A stretch of 7,346 bases of DNA, from positions 1 to 7,346 of the forward strand of contig JAYWFU010000066.1 in assembly GCA_043778625.1 (NCBI GenBank), in the 5' to 3' direction. The stretch comes from JACMRI01 sp043778625. GTDB taxonomy: Bacteria > Bacteroidota > Bacteroidia > UBA4408. The number at the start of each line of letters is the position of its first letter. The stretch's first letter is position 1. The notes below the pieces were generated by a model. That model did no database searches and was not told where the DNA came from. It saw nothing but the letters and a program-made list of their open reading frames with translations. Both the position numbers and the translations under genes were made by a program. Below are positions 1-7,264 of this stretch, piece by piece.

Positions 1-326
<326 letters not shown>

Positions 327-335
327 ATGTGAGTA

Positions 336-366
336 CAAATATAGTTATTATTTAATACGATATAAA
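336..366 (-). promoter_or_regulatory. Bacteroidota-type promoter for the initiator tRNA
   Basis: On the minus strand TATATTTG (336-343) matches the -7 consensus TAnnTTTG exactly. TTTA (363-366) lies 19 bases upstream, where the -33 element (TTTG/TTG) is expected. Transcription would begin a few bases before the tRNA 5' end at 326. The -7 match is perfect, while the -33 element has one mismatch. Confidence 0.65.
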
Positions 367-418
367 TTTATTTACAACTTTTTGATAAAAGGAACGTATT
401 GGATAAACAAGTTGGTAT

Positions 419-898
419 TTATATCCAATTTGAAATTTTTTGCCCTGATTGGTTTCCAAGTATTATAAATTCTCTTATTTTATTATTATTATGAGTCTCT
501 ATAGTTATTCTTCCATCATGGGGATATGCTCCCATTCCAAATTTTTTATTTGAGTTGTATTTTACCTCTTTAATATCTTTAATCTTAATTATAAAATTTG
601 CTTTGTTTTCATTTAGAATACTTCCGTCTAATAAATCTACATCATCTATTTTTTCTAAATACTTATTTTTAAGATAAGTATTTGGATTAGTCAAGTCGCC
701 TTTAACGGCTAGAGAAGACGTAATTTTTCTTGTAAGAATATCTTTACCGCCTTCGGTACTAATCATTCCATTTCCTAATATTCCAATTAAATTATTATTT
801 ATTTTAATTATTAGAAAAGTGCGATTCAGAATTAGAAAATAATATTCCATTCCCACAAAATGATTTTCATCATTTAATTCGATATCTTTAAATTTCAT
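419..898 (-). CDS. Hypothetical protein, 159 aa, AT-rich orphan gene
   Basis: I do not recognise this protein. It is soluble-looking, with no signal peptide or obvious membrane helix, and rich in Lys, Asn and Ile. Residues 17-40 read as alternating hydrophobic strands (EYYFLILNRTFLIIKI), 102-113 as another (FIIKIKDIKEVK), and 129-147 as a strand-turn-strand (GRITIETHNNNKIREFIIL). This beta-rich end, closing with a short helix, loosely recalls small PH-like domains, but that is only an impression. The start at 898 (MKFKDIEL) gives the longest sensible frame; the next Met is residue 17. No Shine-Dalgarno or convincing promoter is seen upstream. Its base composition is visibly more AT-rich than cphA and fumC, and its synonymous codons are mostly A/T-ending. 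Together with its position beside a tRNA and a recombinase tail, this fits horizontal acquisition. It points toward the tRNA, with no terminator of its own in the 92-base gap. Confidence 0.6.
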   Translation of the reverse strand: MKFKDIELNDENHFVGMEYYFLILNRTFLIIKINNNLIGILGNGMISTEGGKDILTRKITSSLAVKGDLTNPNTYLKNKYLEKIDDVDLLDGSILNENKANFIIKIKDIKEVKYNSNKKFGMGAYPHDGRITIETHNNNKIREFIILGNQSGQKISNWI

Positions 899-973
899 AA
901 TTACATATATTTTAGTCTAACGTTGTTTTATTAATTAGCGAGTATGGACTACAGAATTCATTAAGTTAACAAC

Positions 974-1014
974 CCTACACCATAAAACATTTAGACCTAT
1001 TTTTATAGTGTAGG
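974..1014 (-). terminator. Hairpin downstream of cphA, probable terminator
   Basis: Arms at 974-987 and 1001-1014 pair over 14 positions with one mismatch around a 13-base loop. On the minus strand the stem is followed by GTTGTTAACTT, a weak U-rich tract. It lies 17 bases beyond the cphA stop. No plus-strand gene ends here, so I assign it to cphA. The weak T-tract keeps confidence moderate. Confidence 0.55.
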
Positions 1015-1025
1015 ATTATTAATTT

Positions 1026-1041
1026 TTAAGCTATAGCTTAA
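1026..1041. repeat. 16-bp perfect palindrome spanning the cphA stop codon
   Basis: TTAAGCTATAGCTTAA is its own reverse complement and contains the cphA stop codon (TAG, minus strand, 1031-1033). It has no loop and no following T-tract in the cphA direction, so it is not a terminator by itself. It may be chance in AT-rich sequence. Confidence 0.6.
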
Positions 1042-3652
1042 CGCTATTTTCTTTATCCAAGTGGTCTTGTACTATTTCAATGGCATTAGTAATTACATCG
1101 CTTAGGGCAGTAATAAAGCTTCCTTTTTCGGCAATGTTTAAGGCGTGTGTAAGCGCGTCTTTTTCTTTAGGTACAATTTCGTAAGTTACTTTTTTGTCAA
1201 CTAATTTAATTCCTTCTAATATCAAATTAATAATTTCTTCCTCGGTACGTCCACGTAAATATTTTTCTTGGCGTATAATAATGTGGTCGAACATACGCGC
1301 GGCTACCTCAGCACAATCGCGTATATCTTTGTCGCGACGGTCGCCTACCCCAGCAATAATACCTATTTTACGAGTAGCTTCTACATTATTCAAAAAATCT
1401 TCGATGGCCAAATAGCCCGATTTATTGTGTGCAAAATCTATCATTACCTTAAAATCTTTAAAGCTAAATATATTCATACGCCCTGGGGTTTGAGCCGCCG
1501 ACGGTATAAATGTACCCAAGGACATACGAATATCCTCCGTTTTAAACCCTGATAAATAACCCGCTAAAGTTGCGGCTAGCACGTTAGCTATCATAAATTT
1601 AGCTTTGCCTCCAACAGTAAGTGGTACAAGGCTTACACGCTCTACACGTATTTTCCAATCGCCTTTTTTAATGGTAATATACCCATTTTCGTATATGGCG
1701 GCAACACCTCCTTTTTTACAATGTTGTTGTAGTACAGGGTTGTTTTCATCCAAACTAAAGTATGCTATTTTACAACTTAAAGTTGCCGCTATTTTTACAC
1801 AGTAAGCGTCTTCGGCATTAAGTATGGCATAACCATCTTTTTTAATGCTCTTAACTACTACTGATTTTACACGTGCTAAATCATCTAAGTTTTCAATATC
1901 AGAAATACCTAAGTGATCTTCTTGTATATTAGTAATTACTCCAATATCGCAACGGCTAAAGCCAAGCCCTGCACGTAATATACCGCCTCGTGCAGTTTCT
2001 AATACGGCAAATTCTACTGTGGGGTCTTTTAGTATGAACTCTGCACTTATTGGCCCTGTGGTATCTCCTTTTTCAAGCATGTGGTTTTGTACATATATAC
2101 CGTCGCTGGTAGTAAAACCCACACGGTAACCCATATTTTTAACAATATGTGCTATTAAGCGTGTGGTAGTAGTTTTACCATTAGTACCTGTAACTGCTAT
2201 GATTGGTATGCGAGATGACTTGCCCGGAGGATACAACATTTCTACTACTGGTGCAGCTACGTTGCGTGGTAATCCTTCGCTTGGGGCTAAGTGCATACGA
2301 AACCCCGGTGCCGCATTTACCTCTAATATAACTCCTCCATTTTCTTTAAGTGGTTGAGTTAAGTTAGACGCCATGATATCAATACCACAAATATCTAAAC
2401 CAATAATACGTGCAATACGCTCCGCTAGAAACACATTTTCGGGGTGCATTAAATCGGTTACATCTATTGATGTGCCGCCAGTACTAAGATTAGCGGTTGA
2501 TTTTAAATACACAATTTCGTCCTTAGCAGGAACTGTGGTAAGGGTGTAATTTATTTTTTCTAATAAGTCTTCAGTGTCTCTGTCTACCGTAATTTCGGTT
2601 AGCACATTTTCGTGTCCATAACCACGGCGAGGATCTTTATTTACCTCAGCAATAAGTTGTTCAATAGTGTGTTGCCCGTTACCTACAACGTGTGCTGGCA
2701 CACGCTGTGCTGCCGCTACTATTTTATTATCAATAACTAATACTCTAAAATCGAAGCCTGTAATAAAACGCTCTACAATAACACGGCGCGAATATTTTTT
2801 GGCGTACTCTAAGCCCTCAATAGCGGCTTCTATAGTAGTAACGTTAATACTAGCTCCCTTGCCATGGTTGCCATCTAGCGGTTTTATAACTATTGGAAAA
2901 CCTATGCGGTTAATACATTTTTGCAAATCTTCCTCATCCACTACAATGTCGCCTTTGGCCACAGGTATTGCATTGTTGTACAATAAGCGTTTTGTTTCTT
3001 CTTTATTGCAAGCTATGTCTACGGCTATACTACTGGTTTTGCAGGTCATTGTTGCTTGAAAACGCATTTGATTAACCCCATATCCTAACTGTATTAATGA
3101 GTTAGTACCAAGGCGTATCCACGGTATATCGTGCGCTACAGCCTCATCCACTATTGAGCCTGTACTTGGACCAAGGCGCACATCTTCGCGTATTTCGCGC
3201 ATGCGACGTAAATCGGCTTGCAGGTCGTATTCAGTGCCATTAATTAATGCTTGGGCAATGTTTACAGCACTTTCGGCAGCAAACATTCCTACTTTTTCTT
3301 CCGTGTATGAAAATACTACGTTGTATATTCCCTCCGTTTTGGTTTGGCGAGTACGTCCAAAGCCAGTTTCCATGCCAGCTAGGGTTTGTGTTTCAAGGGC
3401 TATGTGTTCTATTACATGCCCCATCCAAGTGCCACGTTCTATGCGCATAAAAAAACCTCCCTCAACCCCTTCAGAGCAGCGATGCGCCATCATGGTAGGA
3501 AACATAGCGGTTAAGCGTTCCTTAAAACCTGGTATTTTGTTAGTAGGCAATTGCTCTAGTTCCTCTAAATCAAGGCGCATTTGTATTAATTTTTTGCGGC
3601 TAACGCTCCAAACGTTTGGCCCACGTAGGGCTTGAATACTAAGAATTTTCAT
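1031..3652 (-). CDS. cphA: Cyanophycin synthetase CphA
   Basis: This enzyme makes cyanophycin, a cytoplasmic nitrogen-storage polymer with a poly-L-Asp backbone and Arg on each side-chain carboxyl, using two ATP per Asp-Arg unit. At 873 aa it is full length for CphA1. Domains in order: an N-terminal domain (about 1-160) carrying H79-x-x-E82-H83 in MGHVIEHIALETQ; an ATP-grasp domain (about 210-470) with IVIKPLDGNHGKG near 254-266 and VILEVNAAPGFRMH at 441-454, which adds Asp; and a Mur-ligase-like domain (about 480-873) with P-loop TGTNGKTTTTR at 488-498, ETARGGILRAG at 552-562 and DFAHNKSGY at 739-747, which adds Arg. All key motifs look intact. The start at 3652 gives MKILSIQALRGPN, the usual CphA opening. 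The gene stands alone: the fumC terminator precedes it and a hairpin follows. No cyanophycinase is in the window. About 110 bases upstream, TTG-N19-TATTTTAC is a weak promoter candidate. Confidence 0.95.
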   Translation of the reverse strand: MKILSIQALRGPNVWSVSRKKLIQMRLDLEELEQLPTNKIPGFKERLTAMFPTMMAHRCSEGVEGGFFMRIERGTWMGHVIEHIALETQTLAGMETGFGRTRQTKTEGIYNVVFSYTEEKVGMFAAESAVNIAQALINGTEYDLQADLRRMREIREDVRLGPSTGSIVDEAVAHDIPWIRLGTNSLIQLGYGVNQMRFQATMTCKTSSIAVDIACNKEETKRLLYNNAIPVAKGDIVVDEEDLQKCINRIGFPIVIKPLDGNHGKGASINVTTIEAAIEGLEYAKKYSRRVIVERFITGFDFRVLVIDNKIVAAAQRVPAHVVGNGQHTIEQLIAEVNKDPRRGYGHENVLTEITVDRDTEDLLEKINYTLTTVPAKDEIVYLKSTANLSTGGTSIDVTDLMHPENVFLAERIARIIGLDICGIDIMASNLTQPLKENGGVILEVNAAPGFRMHLAPSEGLPRNVAAPVVEMLYPPGKSSRIPIIAVTGTNGKTTTTRLIAHIVKNMGYRVGFTTSDGIYVQNHMLEKGDTTGPISAEFILKDPTVEFAVLETARGGILRAGLGFSRCDIGVITNIQEDHLGISDIENLDDLARVKSVVVKSIKKDGYAILNAEDAYCVKIAATLSCKIAYFSLDENNPVLQQHCKKGGVAAIYENGYITIKKGDWKIRVERVSLVPLTVGGKAKFMIANVLAATLAGYLSGFKTEDIRMSLGTFIPSAAQTPGRMNIFSFKDFKVMIDFAHNKSGYLAIEDFLNNVEATRKIGIIAGVGDRRDKDIRDCAEVAARMFDHIIIRQEKYLRGRTEEEIINLILEGIKLVDKKVTYEIVPKEKDALTHALNIAEKGSFITALSDVITNAIEIVQDHLDKENSVKL

Positions 3653-3865
3653 GAATTGTACGGTGTTTTTTTTAATTATTTGTTAGCAACAAAAGAGTAC
3701 TCTACTTTTATTAATTGTTTATTGAGTATGAATGTAATAGATTTATTAACAATATGGTAAAATACTATAATTATTCTTTTCTTCAACTCAAAGTCAGTAA
3801 GCTGTAATTAACCATTGAGACAATTCTAAGCACCTCTGATTTTGTAATAGTGTTATAAATAAAAG
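3653..3865. other. Intergenic leader region upstream of cphA
   Basis: About 210 bases of AT-rich sequence lie between the cphA start and the fumC terminator. I see no reading frame of interest. It contains a 10-bp palindrome AGAGTACTCT (3694-3703), which could be a small operator or chance. On the minus strand there is a weak promoter-like pair, TTG then 19 bases then TATTTTAC, in which the -7 box differs from TAnnTTTG at two positions. No riboswitch-like fold was recognised. Confidence 0.4.
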
Positions 3866-3902
3866 CATCCTCTACTACTAATATGTATAGCGGTAGAGGA
3901 TG
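3861..3902 (-). terminator. Rho-independent terminator of fumC
   Basis: Perfect 10-base arms CATCCTCTAC (3866-3875) and GTAGAGGATG (3893-3902) enclose a 17-base loop. On the minus strand the stem is followed by GCTTTTATTTAT, a reasonable U-tract. It begins 21 bases after the fumC stop and separates fumC from cphA. A TTTT also follows on the plus side, so it could work in both directions, but no plus-strand gene is present. Confidence 0.82.
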
Positions 3903-3923
3903 TTTTAAACTAATTAAGATATT

Positions 3924-5330
3924 TTAAAAATTACCTACCATTTCAATAGGTTTTACCCACTCATCAAATTCTTCAGCAGTAACCAAATTTAATTTTATAG
4001 CCGCCTCTTTTAATGTAGTATTTTCTTTGTGTGCCGTTTTTGCAATCTTCGCAGCATTATCATAACCAATGTAGCGGTTAAGTGCAGTAACAAGCATTAA
4101 CGAGTTATCTAAGTGGCGTTTAATAATAGTTTCGTTAGCCGTAATGCCTTGTGCACAATTAATAGTAAAACTCACACAGGCATCGCCTAACAAGCGGGCC
4201 GACTGTAATACGTTAGCGGCTATTAATGGCTTAAATACATTTAACTCAAAATGGCCGTTGCTACCGCCAATACTCACCGCTACGTCGTTGCCCATTACTT
4301 GTGCACACACCATAGTAAGCGCTTCGGGCTGTGTAGGATTAACCTTGCCTGGCATAATAGACGAGCCAGGTTCGTTATCGGGTATAACAATTTCGCCAAT
4401 GCCACTGCGTGGGCCCGAACTTAACATACGCACGTCGTTGCCAATTTTCATTAAGGCCACAGCAGTACGTTTTAGTGCTCCTGATAGTTCTACCATGGCA
4501 TCATGTGCTGCTAATGCTTCAAATTTATTAGGCGCCGTTACAAATGGCAAACCCGTAATTTGTGCTATATGCTTAGCCACCAACACATCGTAACCCTTAG
4601 GTGCATTAAGCCCTGTGCCTACTGCTGTGCCACCTAGCGCAAGCTCGCTTACCATAACTAGGGCGTTATCAATAGCACGCATGCTATTGGTAACTTGTTG
4701 TGCAAAGCCACCAAACACTTGTCCCAAGGTAAGTGGTGTAGCGTCCATAAAGTGTGTACGCCCTGTTTTTACTATGTGCTTAAACTCTTCGGATTTTGCT
4801 TGCAAGGTATCTCGCAATAATCTTAAACCAGGCAACGTTATTTGGGCAGTTTGTTTGTAAGCCGCTATGTGCATAGCCGTAGGGAAAGTATCGTTGCTAC
4901 TCTGCGATTTGTTTACATCATCATTAGGGTGCAATACCTTATGCTCGTCGGCTAGGTTGCCTCCATTTACAACATGCGCACGGTAGGCTATTACCTCGTT
5001 GCAGTTCATGTTGCTTTGCGTACCCGAACCCGTTTGCCATATTACTAACGGAAACTCGGCATCTAAGGCGCCAGTAAGTATTTCGTCGCATACTTTGCTT
5101 ATTAACTCTTTTTTATCCGCAGGCAATACTCCTAACTCGCAGTTAGTAATAGCAGTAGCTTTTTTGAGGTAGGCAAATGCGTGAATAATTTCAATAGGCA
5201 TACTTGCTTCAGCTCCTATTTTAAAATTATTGCGGCTACGCTCCGTTTGTGCGCCCCAGTAGCGGTGTGCAGGCACTTTTACTTCGCCCATAGTATCGTG
5301 TTCTATGCGGTAATTTAATGTTTCGGTCAT
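3924..5330 (-). CDS. fumC: Fumarate hydratase class II (fumarase C)
   Basis: This TCA-cycle enzyme interconverts fumarate and L-malate in the cytoplasm without an iron-sulfur cluster, normally as a homotetramer. The 468 aa length matches the family. Recognisable blocks: WGAQTERSRNNF at 25-36; WQTGSGTQSNMNCNEV at 98-113; HPNDDVNKSQSSND at 134-147; GRTHFMDATPLTLGQ at 190-204 with the catalytic-site His at 193; and the superfamily signature GSSIMPGKVNP at 322-332 with the flexible-loop catalytic Ser (323/324). I chose the start at 5330 (MTETLNYRIEHDTMGEV) because the fumarase fold begins here. A Met 19 codons further upstream would only add promoter-like AT sequence. No Shine-Dalgarno is present. 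TATATTTA (minus strand, 5359-5366) is one mismatch from the -7 box but lacks a clear -33 partner. A terminator follows. The promoter side is now flanked by an insertion sequence about 100 bases away, with its transposase reading toward fumC. Confidence 0.96.
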   Translation of the reverse strand: MTETLNYRIEHDTMGEVKVPAHRYWGAQTERSRNNFKIGAEASMPIEIIHAFAYLKKATAITNCELGVLPADKKELISKVCDEILTGALDAEFPLVIWQTGSGTQSNMNCNEVIAYRAHVVNGGNLADEHKVLHPNDDVNKSQSSNDTFPTAMHIAAYKQTAQITLPGLRLLRDTLQAKSEEFKHIVKTGRTHFMDATPLTLGQVFGGFAQQVTNSMRAIDNALVMVSELALGGTAVGTGLNAPKGYDVLVAKHIAQITGLPFVTAPNKFEALAAHDAMVELSGALKRTAVALMKIGNDVRMLSSGPRSGIGEIVIPDNEPGSSIMPGKVNPTQPEALTMVCAQVMGNDVAVSIGGSNGHFELNVFKPLIAANVLQSARLLGDACVSFTINCAQGITANETIIKRHLDNSLMLVTALNRYIGYDNAAKIAKTAHKENTTLKEAAIKLNLVTAEEFDEWVKPIEMVGNF

Positions 5331-5416
5331 TGATTGTTTTGTTAAATTATTAGTTGTGTAAATATAATAGTTTCTATGTTTGGGCACCCACTAAAATTTT
5401 ACACAATTAATTCAAT

Positions 5417-5424
5417 TATATTTG
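5417..5424 (+). promoter_or_regulatory. Possible -7 promoter box, now cut off from its gene by the IS
   Basis: TATATTTG is an exact match to TAnnTTTG on the plus strand, ending 8 bases before the IS left end. With the IS and one target copy removed it would lie 84 bases before the ATG at 6660. No TTG is seen at the -33 spacing, so this is a weak candidate. Confidence 0.3.
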
Positions 5425-5426
5425 TG

Positions 5427-5432
5427 TGTAGG
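5427..5432. repeat. Target-site duplication, left copy (TGTAGG)
   Basis: TGTAGG directly abuts the left terminal inverted repeat of the IS and is repeated at 6578-6583 directly outside the right repeat. Six bases is within the range seen for IS481-family insertions. Confidence 0.85.
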
Positions 5433-5458
5433 TGTTAAGTTTCACAAGGTTATTGATT
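5433..5458 (+). repeat. Left terminal inverted repeat of the IS
   Basis: Starts TGTTAAGTTTCACAAGG and pairs with the right repeat at 25 of 26 positions; the fourth base (T here, C at the right end) differs. It lies 18 bases beyond the restored stop of the transposase. Confidence 0.92.
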
Positions 5459-5476
5459 TTCTTCGATTAACTCTTG

Positions 5477-6446
5477 TTATAATAGTAGTAAATTATTTTT
5501 AAATTCTGTTGGATTTTTGTTAAATAGTTGTGGCTTTAGTTCGTACCATTTTTCTATTGCTTGCATTGGTGTTTTTACCTTTAATTCTTTACGTACCCCC
5601 ATGCCTTCGATGTAGTATATAATAGCACATAAACTTAGCTAAATCAACTATCATTTCTTGTTTTGTGCTATAGCTTAGTTTAAGTATAGTATTGTTTTTA
5701 ATTGTTCCGTTTACACGTTCTACCATTCCGTTAGTTTTGGGAGTAGCAGGCTTGGTAAGCCTATGTTCTATGCTGTTTTTGGCGCATAACTCATCTAATT
5801 TAGATGGTTTTTTACATAAGTTGCCTGTTTTAGATTTGATGAGATAGTTAGTAAATTCTAGTCCGTTATCAGTAAGTACATGCGTGATACCGAAAGGAAA
5901 GAAAGCTAAACATTTACACATAAAATCTTCCGTGTTTTGAGCAGTTTTGCTTTCGTAAACTTCATAGTACAAAGCTCGAGCAGCCCTATCAATAGCTACA
6001 TAGAGGTAGTTTTTGCTTTCAAATTTAGGTAAATACGTAACATCAATATACAAATAACCAGGTTCGTATTCTTCAAACAATTGAGCTTTTTCTTTTTGTT
6101 CTTGAGGCACTTTGTTTAAATGTTCAGTTACCAAACAACGATACAACGAACTGCGTGAAATAGTAGTGTTTTTTTCATAAATCATTTCATAAATTTCGTC
6201 TAACGGAAGCCACGAAGCTTTACGAACAGCGACGATTAACGATTTTTCAATTTCAGTTAATGCGTATTTAATGTGGTGCGGACGTGAGGATTTATCTAAG
6301 GTAAAATCTCTTGCTTTCCATTTTGAAACCGTTTGTAGCGAAATAGTATAACGCTCCGCAAGCTCTTGATTACTTACATTTTTGTTTTGAATTTGCATAC
6401 GAATGTTTACATTCGTCTTCACATTTGAATGGTAGATTTGGCTCAT
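5477..6446 (-). pseudogene. IS481-family transposase, frameshifted near the C-terminus
   Basis: This DDE transposase would bind the IS ends and catalyse transposition. The start at 6446 (MSQIYHSNVKTNVNIR) is the typical opening of this Bacteroidota group. A helix-turn-helix covers about residues 24-46 (SNQELAERYTISLQTVSKW). The catalytic triad is visible: D135 in YIDVTYLP, D193 in VLTDNGLEF and E243 in NGMVERVNG. The uninterrupted frame stops at 5589 after HRRHGGT, 285 aa. Moving into the neighbouring frame at the run of five G (5596-5600, minus strand) restores VRKELKVKTPMQAIEKWYEL and continues to a stop at 5477. This adds 39 aa and recovers the normal family length of about 320. The change equals a 2-base loss or 1-base gain. 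The catalytic core is untouched, so a protein lacking the tail could still be made. A sequencing error in the G run cannot be excluded. Confidence 0.88.
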
Positions 6447-6451
6447 AATTA

Positions 6452-6482
6452 TTTTGATTTTGGTAAATAAAAATAATCAAAA
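6452..6482. repeat. Small AT-rich inverted repeat in the transposase leader
   Basis: TTTTGATT (6452-6459) and AATCAAAA (6475-6482) form an 8-bp stem just upstream of the transposase ATG. In such AT-rich sequence it may be chance; it could mask the transposase translation start. Confidence 0.35.
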
Positions 6483-6494
6483 ATTTGCCTTTTA

Positions 6495-6544
6495 AACTTT
6501 GTGCTAATTGGCTTTGGCTAGCCAAAGCCAATTAGCACAAAGTT
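6495..6544. repeat. Perfect 50-bp palindrome without loop, inside the IS
   Basis: Two 25-base arms (6495-6519 and 6520-6544) are exact reverse complements meeting at GGCT/AGCC with no spacer. Allowing one bulged A, pairing continues for three more bases. It lies 48 bases upstream of the transposase start and 7 bases inside the right terminal repeat. In RNA it would form a very stable hairpin in either direction. Only the minus-strand side has a loose T-rich stretch, about 12 bases later. A likely role is to block transcription or translation of the transposase from promoters outside the IS, but this is inference. Confidence 0.92.
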
Positions 6545-6551
6545 AAAGTGC

Positions 6552-6577
6552 AATCAATAACCTTGTGAAACTTGACA
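6552..6577 (-). repeat. Right terminal inverted repeat of the IS
   Basis: Reverse complement of the left repeat with one mismatch in 26; on the minus strand it begins TGTCAAGTTTCACAAGG. It borders the right TGTAGG target copy. Confidence 0.92.
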
Positions 6578-6583
6578 TGTAGG
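6578..6583. repeat. Target-site duplication, right copy (TGTAGG)
   Basis: Identical to the six bases at 5427-5432 and directly abutting the right inverted repeat. Together the two copies define the exact insertion point. Confidence 0.85.
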
Positions 6584-6659
6584 AACATGCAACCTCTTGC
6601 TTACTTTTCTAAAATCAATTAGCAAAGTTTATAAACCAATGTTTCAATTATAAAAAAAC

Positions 6660-7259
6660 ATGATGACTGATTACGAACTTAACGATATAGACTCAGAAGA
6701 TATTGGAGATTTACTTGTGAAAATTGAGGATTCGTTTAACATTACATTTGTGGGCAAAGAGCTACATTATATTAAAACTTTTGGGCAGTTGTGCGACCAT
6801 ATTGCAAACAAAATTCCCCTTGATAATGTAGCTGATTGCACAAACCAACAAGCGTTTTATAAACTTCGTGATGCTTTTGCAACAGTGCTTCAAATGGATA
6901 AGAAAATAATAACACCACAATTTGAACTCAATGCTATTTTACCAAAAAAAAGCAGACGTTCATCAATCAAAAAAATAAATAAACACTTAGGGTTTAAGTT
7001 AGCAATATTGCGCGCTCCTAATTGGGTAAAAACATCCCTTTGCCTACTAACGTTAATTTCATTACCAATACTGTTTTTTAGCTGGAAGATAGGTTTACTA
7101 ATTCTGCTTTTTTCTTTACTCGGGTTTAGGTTAGCCAATGAGTTTGGCAACGTACTAAATACGAAAACGCTTGGCGATGTTGCAGAAAAAATGGCAAGAG
7201 AAAATTATTTAAAATCAAGGCGAAACCCTAAAACGTTTAATAAAAACGAACTGACCTAG
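6660..7259 (+). CDS. Small membrane protein with acyl-carrier-protein-like segments, 199 aa
   Basis: Function unknown. Residues 11-30 (DSEDIGDLLVKIEDSFNITF) line up with helix II of acyl carrier proteins, including the spacing of DSxD and the EEEF-like end, and 38-51 (IKTFGQLCDHIANK) resembles helix III. The preceding ACP helix I is missing. DCTNQQAFYKLRDAF (59-73) starts a second ACP-like unit: helix I, then ITPQFELNAILP (84-95), then a helix at 100-113 ending LGFKL. Two hydrophobic helices follow (about 125-142 and 144-160) with only a short turn, a membrane hairpin. The C-terminal part (KTLGDVAEKMARENY, 169-183) again resembles helix III. DSE replaces the usual DSL, so phosphopantetheine attachment is uncertain. 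The DCTxQQAFYKLR style is one I associate with uncharacterised Bacteroidota proteins. The start is 6660 or the adjacent ATG at 6663; an in-frame TAA at 6651 rules out a longer N-terminus. No clear promoter lies between the IS and the start. Confidence 0.75.
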   Translation: MMTDYELNDIDSEDIGDLLVKIEDSFNITFVGKELHYIKTFGQLCDHIANKIPLDNVADCTNQQAFYKLRDAFATVLQMDKKIITPQFELNAILPKKSRRSSIKKINKHLGFKLAILRAPNWVKTSLCLLTLISLPILFFSWKIGLLILLFSLLGFRLANEFGNVLNTKTLGDVAEKMARENYLKSRRNPKTFNKNELT

Positions 7260-7264
7260 GCTTA

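Larger units (their letters stand above)
5433..6577 (-). mobile_element. IS481-family insertion sequence, 1145 bp
   Basis: The element is bounded by 26-bp terminal inverted repeats and flanked by TGTAGG direct repeats, so both ends and the insertion footprint are intact. Its ends start with TGT, as is usual for this family, and its length is typical. It encodes one DDE transposase (minus strand) that carries a frameshift near its 3' end. A 50-bp perfect palindrome lies between the transposase start and the right repeat. It landed between fumC and the 199-aa gene without interrupting either. The nearly identical ends (one mismatch) and perfect target duplication suggest a fairly recent insertion. 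Whether it can still move depends on the frameshift, unless other copies supply transposase. Confidence 0.92.

Noticed and set aside
3201..3635. 144-aa plus-strand open frame opposite the start of cphA
   Set aside because: It is antisense to a clearly conserved cphA coding region, has Ser/Arg/Cys-rich shadow composition, and matches no family.
4144..4860. Plus-strand open frames opposite fumC
   Set aside because: They are shadow frames of a conserved gene with no promoter or start context of their own.
5331..5387. Upstream start for fumC adding 19 residues (MPKHRNYYIYTTN...)
   Set aside because: The extension is not fumarase-like, covers the probable promoter, and the product from 5330 already has the usual family length.
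6890..7150. Minus-strand 86-aa frame inside the 199-aa gene
   Set aside because: It overlaps a better-supported plus-strand gene with coherent domain and membrane-helix pattern; no independent support.
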